The notes under the pieces: generated by a model
Told to the model about the DNA's origin: nothing
The model's input: the letters and a program-made list of their open reading frames with translations, nothing else
The model's database searches: none
Origin: CBDFGN01 sp965247065
GTDB lineage: Bacteria > Bacteroidota > Bacteroidia > Cytophagales > Cyclobacteriaceae
Length of the DNA stretch: 64,000 nucleotides
Direction of reading: 5' to 3'
NCBI GenBank assembly: GCA_965247065.1
Contig: CBDFGN010000006.1
Location: 434,001 to 498,000 of the forward strand
Program-made: the position numbers and the translations under genes
Shown here: one piece after another, positions 17,785 to 24,876 of the stretch
How positions within the stretch are numbered: the stretch's first letter is position 1
Layout: each line of letters starts with the position of its first letter

Positions 17785-19065
17785 ATGAATCCGAACCAGA
17801 AAGGGTGGTTGAAAAGATTTCTGGATTTCAGAGATTCAGTTGATACGCGTTACGAACTCATGAAACTGCACCCGGGAGTAATGAGTCCAGATAGGATCGA
17901 GGAGAGCCTCTACCGAATCCTGCAACCTACAGGACTAATCTACGGTCATCCTGTTCAATTGCCATATATAGAACATCCAGAAAGCCATGAATGGACTCCC
18001 ACGGGAAAGATGGGGGTAATTCTTGTCGAGAGTATCATCAACAGTGTAATTTTGCCTGTATTGCCCGGTTTGTCCTCGCAAGAAATCAGGGAAGTAGCCC
18101 ATGAAGGTGTGATTCGTACCCAGGACTATTATAGGGAAGTCTATCCGGAGATCGTTTCCAGCCGATCCATTTTTTCTTATAAGAAAGACGATTTGCATCA
18201 GGCTGAAAGGATGATTGCTTCTCGACTGATGTACAAGATTAGCCCTCGAAATTACTGGAAAACCTTTTTTCATAATAGCTTATTGTTTTTGGATGTTTAC
18301 TACTTCGGGCAATGGTTTCACGACAAACCACAACATCTGGCTTTGAATGAAGTTCGGGAAAGAAAAAACCCTTTGAGGTATAAGATCCTCGAAGTTGTTG
18401 CATCTGCAGCCCATGCAGATGACAAGGTCGTAGAGGAGGAAAAGGAGCTCTTTCACCATTTCCTTGATTCGGCGCATCTTCCTAAGAACCTTAGAGCCGA
18501 TACCAAGCTGTTAATCCAGAATCCAACCCAGCTCGAAAACCTGGATTTGAGCTCAATCGACGCTTGGATAATTCGGAAATATGTATTGGAGTTGGCTATT
18601 CTTACGATTTGGGCCGACCGTGTGGTTAATGCTCCTGAACTTCGTTTCGTCACAGAGCTAAGTCGCAAGCTTGGACTTGAGGATCAGGAATTGGAAAGTA
18701 GCATGATATCCATGGAGAGTTTTGTGTTGGGCCATTGGGAGGATATTCACTTTTTGCAAGGCAAACACGACATCGTTTTAGTTCGTAATCAGTTGACCAA
18801 GCGGTTAGGAAAATTGGTGCTTAAAAATAAGGATCGCCTCGCCCAGGAAATCAGGGAGAGTAAGGAATTGGTGCAACTTTTGAACAAATCCCGAACTGCC
18901 CCTTTGACCGACATCGAACGGGTTAAGGTGCGAGAGCGACTAATTGACATTCTTAAGGTGATTCCGACGGTGGTCATAATTGCTCTGCCGTTTACCTTTA
19001 TTACATTGCCTATTATGCTCAAACTCCTGCCCAGGAGTGCCTTTCCCAGCGCCTTCCAGGACTAA
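17785..19065 (+). CDS. TerB-like protein with LETM1-like C-terminus
   Basis: 426 residues, no signal peptide. Residues about 198-310 form a TerB-type alpha bundle with two acidic loops (ASAAHADDKVVEEEKE and IWADRVVNAPELRF). The last 65 residues (about 360-426) resemble the start of the LETM1 domain: a basic amphipathic stretch (DIERVKVRERLIDILKV), a hydrophobic segment (about 392-416, IPTVVIIALPFTFITLPIML) and the ending KLLPRSAFPSAFQ, close to the KxxPxxLPSxF of LETM1. LETM1 is a mitochondrial inner-membrane ion-exchange factor, and Bacteroidota relatives have been called LETM1-related biofilm proteins. Role here unknown; likely anchored in the inner membrane by its tail. It precedes the nSTAND cassette by 166 bp. 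Confidence 0.65.
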   Translation: MNPNQKGWLKRFLDFRDSVDTRYELMKLHPGVMSPDRIEESLYRILQPTGLIYGHPVQLPYIEHPESHEWTPTGKMGVILVESIINSVILPVLPGLSSQEIREVAHEGVIRTQDYYREVYPEIVSSRSIFSYKKDDLHQAERMIASRLMYKISPRNYWKTFFHNSLLFLDVYYFGQWFHDKPQHLALNEVRERKNPLRYKILEVVASAAHADDKVVEEEKELFHHFLDSAHLPKNLRADTKLLIQNPTQLENLDLSSIDAWIIRKYVLELAILTIWADRVVNAPELRFVTELSRKLGLEDQELESSMISMESFVLGHWEDIHFLQGKHDIVLVRNQLTKRLGKLVLKNKDRLAQEIRESKELVQLLNKSRTAPLTDIERVKVRERLIDILKVIPTVVIIALPFTFITLPIMLKLLPRSAFPSAFQD

Positions 19066-19161
19066 AAAAGCCCGTTCCTATCGGTTACCTCCGCCGTTTC
19101 TGGGGATTAATAGTGGAAATACTCGACGAGCTAATAGGCTGCAAATTCCCTATTTATTTCC

Positions 19162-19170
19162 TAATTTTGC
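19162..19170 (+). promoter_or_regulatory. Bacteroidota -7 promoter element (TAATTTTGC) before nSTAND gene
   Basis: The sequence fits TAnnTTTG(C) and would start transcription near 19176, about 55 bases before the nSTAND ATG. It is part of an imperfect palindrome (19161-19180) centred on TTTTGCAAAA, so a regulator site may overlap it. No convincing -33 box is seen. It suggests that the cassette is transcribed separately from the TerB/LETM1 gene. Confidence 0.4.
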
Positions 19171-19231
19171 AAAAAGTTAGCAAAGGCATAATCTTGATAC
19201 CGTAACTCCTTAATAATTAGGCTTTTCTAAG

Positions 19232-22200
19232 ATGTCCGGCACCACCATACTAACCAATCCCTTTCCGGGACTGAGATCCTTTCAGGAGGATGAGGGACAT
19301 CTTTTCTTCGGAAGAGAGAAGCAGGTGTTGGAACTCTACCGGAAAATGCTATCCACTAGGTTTCTAGTGGTAGTTGGAACCTCAGGTAGTGGAAAATCCT
19401 CATTAGTGAGATCGGGATTGATTCCCCAGTTGGCCGAACTTGACTCGAGTAGAGCAAATTGGACCAAGGTGGTTTTTAGGCCTGGGAACAACCCTTTTGG
19501 CAATCTGATTGCCTCCCTGTGCAAGTCTAACCTAATCAAGGCGAATGGAAGACTTGAACAGTCCCGTGTAGCTGAGGAATTACTAGCCAATCCTCACAAT
19601 CTATCCCATCACATCGCGCGGAAAAAAGCCAACATCCTGCTTGTCGTAGACCAGTTTGAGGAGATATTTCGCTTTCCCAACAAGGGTGTGGTGAATTACG
19701 ACTTAAAGAAATACCTTGAAAATTTTGTGCAGTTGTTGCTGACTTCATCCCGACAAGATGACGTTCCAATTTATGTGGTTCTCACCATGCGGTACGATTT
19801 TCTAGGAGACTATACGGACTTCGAAGGATTGCCGGAGGCTATAAACCAAGGAACTTATCTAGTGCCTCGAATGAACCGAGATGAAATTCGGAAGGCAATA
19901 CAGGGCCCAATTGAAACATTCGGCTCAGCCATATCCCCGGTCCTGCTAACCCGGCTATTAAATGAATCAGATGATATCCCCCATCAATTGCCGTTACTTC
20001 AGCATGCACTGATGAGGACCTGGAACTATTGGACCGAAAATCATCAAGAACGAGAGCTGATTGACTTGCAACATTATGAGGCTATCGGCACTATGTCCAG
20101 CGCACTATCAATTCATGCAGACGAAGCCTTTGCAGAATTGGAGAGTGCTAAACAGAAGACTTTGTGTGAGAAAGTATTCAAGCGAATTACGGAAAAGAAA
20201 CCTGATTTCAAGGGAATACGACGCCCGACATCCATTAAGCGACTGTGCGAGGTAACGGGCGCCGACCGGGAACAGGTGATCGAAATTGTAGAGATCTTCA
20301 GAAGGAGCGGCCGGGCCTTCCTGATGCCACCTTCGGATATCCCTTTGTCCAAAAATTCGATCGTTGACATTTCTCATGAATCCCTAATGTGGATTTGGAC
20401 CCGTTTGATGAAATGGGTAAAAGAAGAAACCCAGGCAGCAGAAGTTTTTCAAAGATTGGCTGAATCAACCTGGTTGCACTATAAGCAGGAGGCGGCCCTG
20501 ATGATGAGTCCCGAATTGGATATTGCCCTGGAATGGCGCTTGAATAACCAACCAAATGAAACTTGGGCAAAGCGATACATTGACGGTTTTAAAATGCCCA
20601 TAACCCTGAAAGAGGTTTTAGATTACATTGATTCTAGTCAGGAAAAACGGGAAGAAGACCTTCGGGATGAGCAGCGCAAAAGAGAGAGCGAAATTCTTAA
20701 AGAGAAGAAACTCCGGGAGCAAGACAGGAAACTACATGAGTTGGAAACGAAGCAACACGAAGCAGAAAGGAGACAACTGGAACAAACCCGAAGGCAGCAA
20801 AGGATCTACTTGAAATACGCTATCAATGTTGCCTGGATACTGGGAATTGCGGTGTTGGTGTCGGTGGCTCTTATGATTAAGGCTTTTCAAAGTGGCGAAA
20901 GAGCTGAAGAAGCTCAAAAACAGGCAATCCTTGAAAGAGACCGAGCTCGAATCGCTGAAAACCTTGCGCTAGAGGCCAACACAAAATCCTATAAAGAAAA
21001 AGAAATTGCTGAAAAAGCCAGAGAGCAGGCTGAATTTCAAAAGCTAAATGCGATCCTTTCACAGGAAGATGCTGAGACGTCCAGGGATATGGCCTTTAAG
21101 CAACAAGAAATTGCAGAGTCTCAAAGTTTAAAAGCCCAGGAAGCCAGGCAGAAGGCTGATTTTGAGGCTTCAATCGCTCGAGAGGCTCAGCAGCGAGCCG
21201 AATTTCTAACCCAATTGGCTAGAAGCGCCGAGAACCAGTCAACCGCCTCCAAATTACTCGCGGAAGCTAAAGAAACTGCAATTAAATCCACTTTCAAGAA
21301 TGTAAGCGATGGAGAATCAGTTAAGATGGCTCTGCAGGCCTATGAGCGTAATCTGGCGGCCAATAAGAGCTTAGGAAAGGACACCACAATGTTTGAACCT
21401 GAGGTTCTGAATGCTCTGCAGAATGCTTTCCTTAGATTCAACCGGGACGTATTACACGAAGGGTCATATTTGGCTTCTGCCTTTCGCAAAAACCGGCTGG
21501 TGTTCCACGATGGCTCAAGACAACTTCATGTCAAGGACCTAGTAAAGCAAACTAACTCGCCGGTGCCGTTATTGTACGATTCCAGAAAATTAAGCCTGGC
21601 ATCATTCGCCAGGACAATAGACTTTTTTGCCCATCCTAATCGGGTATTGATAGGAACAATCGATGGAAAGCTTTTCCACTTGAACCTGGTTAAGAGTGAT
21701 GTTTTCACTTCGATCCAGGTGGTAAAGGACGGTCCGATCGTGGCTATGACCACCCTCAAGGATGGGGACTTGGAAAAGGTTATAATGGCTTCAGGCAATA
21801 ACAAGCTTTCCGTTTTGGACCTGCATGACAATTCTGTGATTGAGTACCCGGTGGATTCTCGAATCAACTCGTTGATAGTGCACGGCAATGAAGTACTGGT
21901 AGGAGCCGACGATGACGGAAATCTGGTTGAATGGGAGTTGACTTCGACCGGTCTTGGAAATGCTAGGCTGATTTACAGGCACCTTCGTGGTGGACAAAGC
22001 GTTCCGATTCGAACTTTGACCGCTTACGGGAACTTGATCGCCGCTGGCGATGCGCAGGGTCAGATTATTCTTTTTAGATACGATGGTAGCTTGATGAACA
22101 TTAAGAGTTTCTTGAAACTTCATAAAGGTTTTGTATCTGAATTGAGTTTTAATTCAGGAGGTGATCTACTAGCATCAGCTAGTTTAGATGGTTCAATATA

Positions 22201-22420
22201 CCTTTGGAACCTCAAGGGTGGATTTGCGGCTTTGGACGTGGGACAAATTCCATTGGAAATAGAGAATAGTAGACAGGTTCATTCGGTTGCCTTTGACGAC
22301 AGCGATCAGTTCCTGATATATGGTGACAAATCCAAGTGGTACATCCGCCCCATCATTGCCGCGAATCTTTATGAGATACTTACCGGTCAGGTCACAAGAG
22401 TAGCTCAAAACCAGCCCTAG
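19232..22420 (+). CDS. Membrane-anchored nSTAND1 ATPase with C-terminal WD40-like beta-propeller
   Basis: 1062 residues. Residues 9-400: STAND-type NTPase with NPFPGLRSFQ, the sensor FFGREKQV, Walker A GTSGSGKSSLVRSGLIP (49-65) and Walker B ILLVVDQFEEIF (135-146). Residues 400-525: helical linker ending in a charged coiled coil. Residues about 528-550: one strong transmembrane helix (INVAWILGIAVLVSVALMI). Residues 555-690: a long Ala/Glu/Gln coiled coil. Residues about 740-1062: a beta-propeller with a clear last WD unit (SELSFNSGGDLLASASLDGS). With the ATPase in the cytoplasm, one helix would place the propeller in the periplasm. STAND ATPases are signal-driven switches. The next two genes encode an outer-membrane barrel and a lipoprotein, suggesting a trans-envelope partnership. 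Confidence 0.82.
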   Translation: MSGTTILTNPFPGLRSFQEDEGHLFFGREKQVLELYRKMLSTRFLVVVGTSGSGKSSLVRSGLIPQLAELDSSRANWTKVVFRPGNNPFGNLIASLCKSNLIKANGRLEQSRVAEELLANPHNLSHHIARKKANILLVVDQFEEIFRFPNKGVVNYDLKKYLENFVQLLLTSSRQDDVPIYVVLTMRYDFLGDYTDFEGLPEAINQGTYLVPRMNRDEIRKAIQGPIETFGSAISPVLLTRLLNESDDIPHQLPLLQHALMRTWNYWTENHQERELIDLQHYEAIGTMSSALSIHADEAFAELESAKQKTLCEKVFKRITEKKPDFKGIRRPTSIKRLCEVTGADREQVIEIVEIFRRSGRAFLMPPSDIPLSKNSIVDISHESLMWIWTRLMKWVKEETQAAEVFQRLAESTWLHYKQEAALMMSPELDIALEWRLNNQPNETWAKRYIDGFKMPITLKEVLDYIDSSQEKREEDLRDEQRKRESEILKEKKLREQDRKLHELETKQHEAERRQLEQTRRQQRIYLKYAINVAWILGIAVLVSVALMIKAFQSGERAEEAQKQAILERDRARIAENLALEANTKSYKEKEIAEKAREQAEFQKLNAILSQEDAETSRDMAFKQQEIAESQSLKAQEARQKADFEASIAREAQQRAEFLTQLARSAENQSTASKLLAEAKETAIKSTFKNVSDGESVKMALQAYERNLAANKSLGKDTTMFEPEVLNALQNAFLRFNRDVLHEGSYLASAFRKNRLVFHDGSRQLHVKDLVKQTNSPVPLLYDSRKLSLASFARTIDFFAHPNRVLIGTIDGKLFHLNLVKSDVFTSIQVVKDGPIVAMTTLKDGDLEKVIMASGNNKLSVLDLHDNSVIEYPVDSRINSLIVHGNEVLVGADDDGNLVEWELTSTGLGNARLIYRHLRGGQSVPIRTLTAYGNLIAAGDAQGQIILFRYDGSLMNIKSFLKLHKGFVSELSFNSGGDLLASASLDGSIYLWNLKGGFAALDVGQIPLEIENSRQVHSVAFDDSDQFLIYGDKSKWYIRPIIAANLYEILTGQVTRVAQNQP

Positions 22421-22466
22421 GGTTCTTTATTTTTTTGGAGTAATGTGCTAATAACCAATAGCTTGA

Positions 22467-23618
22467 TTGGGTTTGGGTAGACTGCGGTTTTTTTTCCTGT
22501 TGTTTGTTTTGGTGGATTACGCGCCTGAAAGCTGGGCTCAATACTGCCTTAGCCAATATCAAACTGCCCAGAGCTCATATGAGGACGGTAGGATCGATGC
22601 TGTCCTTGATGATTTGGACTCCTGTCTGGCACATCCTAAGCTCGCCAGAAAGCTCAGTAAATCTACCCGGGTTGAACTTTACAAGCTCGCCGCCAACGCC
22701 CATATTCTTTTGGACGAGCCAGGCGATGCTTTGGACAATATTTACCGGGTCTTGGCAGAGCGTCCTTTTTATGATAGCAGGAATTATCCTGATGATCTCC
22801 TGATGTTTTCAGCGGCTGTGGACACGTTGCGGGCGGATCCTCAATGGATTGTTGGTTTTCGTGGAGGGATCAATACCACCCTGGTGAAAACCGAGAAAAG
22901 CTTCTCGGTGCTGGAATTCGATGAACAAGTTCCAAGCCGCAGGTACGCAGAAAATCTCCTGGATCAAGAGGCATCTGAGCTGAAAAGAATTCTTGGATTT
23001 CAATTCTCCTTTCTTATAGAGTACGTAATATGGTCCAAGCATCTTTCGGTCTCGGTTGAGCCCGGTTTTTCCAATTTGAGGTATGAATATCAAATTGCAT
23101 ACCCTGAATTAAACAATTCGTTTGCGGCAACTCAGAAAATAAGCTATTTCGATTTGCCATTTTTGCTGAAGTACCGCCTTTTCCTGAAAAAAACTTTTCA
23201 ACCCTACGCCCAGGTTGGGCTATCAAACCGGTTCTTGGTGAGCGCCAACAAGGAGATCATTAGCCAGTTCAGACCATCCTCAACCAGTTCGACGGTGATT
23301 ACCAGGAAAACCCCGGAAACCCCGGTGAATTCCCTAATGCATAACTATATCTACGGCCTGATCTTTGGACTCGGAGTTAACTGGGACTGGAAAATTGTGG
23401 ACAATACATTTCTCCGGAATTCCAGCTTAAGCCTGGATCTACGGTATTTCAGCGCTTTGGAAAACGCCAATGATCCTGGCAAAAGGTTCGTCAACAATGA
23501 TTTGAGTGACGTGTTTCTCTTCGAATTCTATGATGTAACTGACGATATAAAGCTTCGAAACTGGGAGGTATCGCTGATACTTCGTCATAATCTCAGGTAT
23601 AAAGTGTTTAAGCGCTGA
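22467..23618 (+). CDS. Outer-membrane beta-barrel protein with periplasmic helical (TPR-like) domain
   Basis: 383 residues starting at a TTG. A signal peptide (RFFFLLFVLVDYAPESWAQ) is followed by a helical region (25-130) resembling TPR units: YQTAQSSYEDGRIDAVLDDL and LYKLAANAHILLDEPGDALD. From about 135 the protein becomes a barrel with alternating strands (WIVGFRGGINTTLV, FQFSFLIEYVIW, LSVSVEPGFSNLRYEY, FDLPFLLKYRLF, PYAQVGLSNRFLV) and ends in WEVSLILRHNLRYKVFKR. It belongs to the PorT-like/OMP_b-brl class. It is 46 bp after the nSTAND gene and overlaps the lipoprotein gene by 1 nt (TGATG). The periplasmic helical part could contact the propeller; this is inference. Confidence 0.75.
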   Translation: MGLGRLRFFFLLFVLVDYAPESWAQYCLSQYQTAQSSYEDGRIDAVLDDLDSCLAHPKLARKLSKSTRVELYKLAANAHILLDEPGDALDNIYRVLAERPFYDSRNYPDDLLMFSAAVDTLRADPQWIVGFRGGINTTLVKTEKSFSVLEFDEQVPSRRYAENLLDQEASELKRILGFQFSFLIEYVIWSKHLSVSVEPGFSNLRYEYQIAYPELNNSFAATQKISYFDLPFLLKYRLFLKKTFQPYAQVGLSNRFLVSANKEIISQFRPSSTSSTVITRKTPETPVNSLMHNYIYGLIFGLGVNWDWKIVDNTFLRNSSLSLDLRYFSALENANDPGKRFVNNDLSDVFLFEFYDVTDDIKLRNWEVSLILRHNLRYKVFKR

Positions 23619-24874
23619 TGTTTAAATCAGGTACAGAAATTTGGCTGCTGCTTATCATAGGTTTGGCTCTCATCACTGGTTCTTGTGAGAACGGTGGAGG
23701 CATTATTAATCCGTCTGAAATAAAGATCTTTGTGAACAACCCCAAGGGGGTTAATATACTGGCCACTGATATCACGCCCATAGGAAATAATGATTTCCTG
23801 GTCTTCGGAGTATGTGGAAATGCTCCCGAATCGCGCTTTGATGGGAATGGTTCTATCTATCTCAGAAAGCTGAATTCACTTGGTAAAACGGAGTGGGACA
23901 CGTGCTATTCCGTTACTGGAAATCTGGGATTCCCTACCAACCTGGTTAAACTCTCCAATGGTAGCTTTGCCGTATTTTGGAATGATTTTGTGGGTTCGGG
24001 TCAGCAATTAGTGAGGTTTGACTTGAATCCAAGCGGAGCGGAATTCCGGATTCTAGAGTCGCCCGTTAATTGCAATTTCAACTGCGGAGTAGTCATGTTT
24101 GCTGCTCCGGCCAATGAAGCGAACCAGTTCAACTTTCTTGGGGTAGGATTCGATCCCATTACAGAATTGTCAACCACTTTCATAAGTCGATTTGACCCTA
24201 TGGTAGGGGAGATCCAAGCCCGTTCCCAACGGACTTTTTTGTCTGAGCGATTTGGCGGGGTTAGCCAAAACGACCTGAACCTTCTTAAAAGCATTAATAA
24301 TTATCTGTTTCTGATAATGTCTGATGATCGGCTGTTATTCACTGCCCCATTAGGGGATAAAATGTCCATGAGTCATGTTGGGGAGACTAGCACGCTCTAT
24401 CAGGATGAATTGTTCTGGATCTCAGCGTTACAAAAGCTCGGCTCGGAACCCAATCAGGCAGCGGTGGTTATAAGCAGCCCTAATCGTCCAGATAATCCAT
24501 CGTTTCTTATTCCGCAGATCTCCCTTGACAAGTTGCCCACTCAAATGGATTTCGATATTCTTCGCGCGAAGAGCAGCCCACTTGAGATGTTCGATCTTGA
24601 CACCCAGTCCAGAATCTTTATTAAGGAATTTGAAGCTCAGGGGAATTTGGTGGTGGCCGGAACTTCCAGAACGGGACAACCCGTTGTTTACGTGTACAAT
24701 GGCAATAACCTTGTATCCAGGGAAATAGGTAGTACTTCTCAGTACACCGTAGGTGGAATAGCTCAATCTGGCAATGGTCAAGAATTTGTACTGGTAGGCA
24801 CCACCAAAATTGAGAATAGGGATCAGCGGTTGTTTTGGATAAAACTTGACATTAACGAACTCCTTGTCCCTTGA
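23618..24874 (+). CDS. Predicted lipoprotein, beta-propeller-like, function unknown
   Basis: 418 residues with a lipoprotein signal peptide: IWLLLIIGLALITGSCENGGG, cleaved before Cys. The +2 Glu and the Gly-rich stretch after Cys resemble lipoprotein export signals in Bacteroidota that direct proteins to the cell surface. The body has repeated strand patterns of about 45-55 residues (NDFLVFGVCGNAP, GSFAVFWNDFVGSG, NQFNFLGVGFDP, NLVVAGTSRTGQP, QEFVLVGTTKIEN), as in beta-propellers. Its start codon overlaps the stop of the barrel gene, so both are translated together. No enzymatic motif seen. The three-gene cassette ends here, convergent with the LRR gene 2 bp away. Confidence 0.7.
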   Translation: MFKSGTEIWLLLIIGLALITGSCENGGGIINPSEIKIFVNNPKGVNILATDITPIGNNDFLVFGVCGNAPESRFDGNGSIYLRKLNSLGKTEWDTCYSVTGNLGFPTNLVKLSNGSFAVFWNDFVGSGQQLVRFDLNPSGAEFRILESPVNCNFNCGVVMFAAPANEANQFNFLGVGFDPITELSTTFISRFDPMVGEIQARSQRTFLSERFGGVSQNDLNLLKSINNYLFLIMSDDRLLFTAPLGDKMSMSHVGETSTLYQDELFWISALQKLGSEPNQAAVVISSPNRPDNPSFLIPQISLDKLPTQMDFDILRAKSSPLEMFDLDTQSRIFIKEFEAQGNLVVAGTSRTGQPVVYVYNGNNLVSREIGSTSQYTVGGIAQSGNGQEFVLVGTTKIENRDQRLFWIKLDINELLVP

Positions 24875-24876
24875 TA

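Noticed and set aside
19232..22420. Classical antiphage Avs-type STAND system
   Set aside because: Avs proteins carry a nuclease or other effector domain and large TPR sensors; here there is a membrane helix and propeller and no effector domain, so I report it as a STAND switch only.
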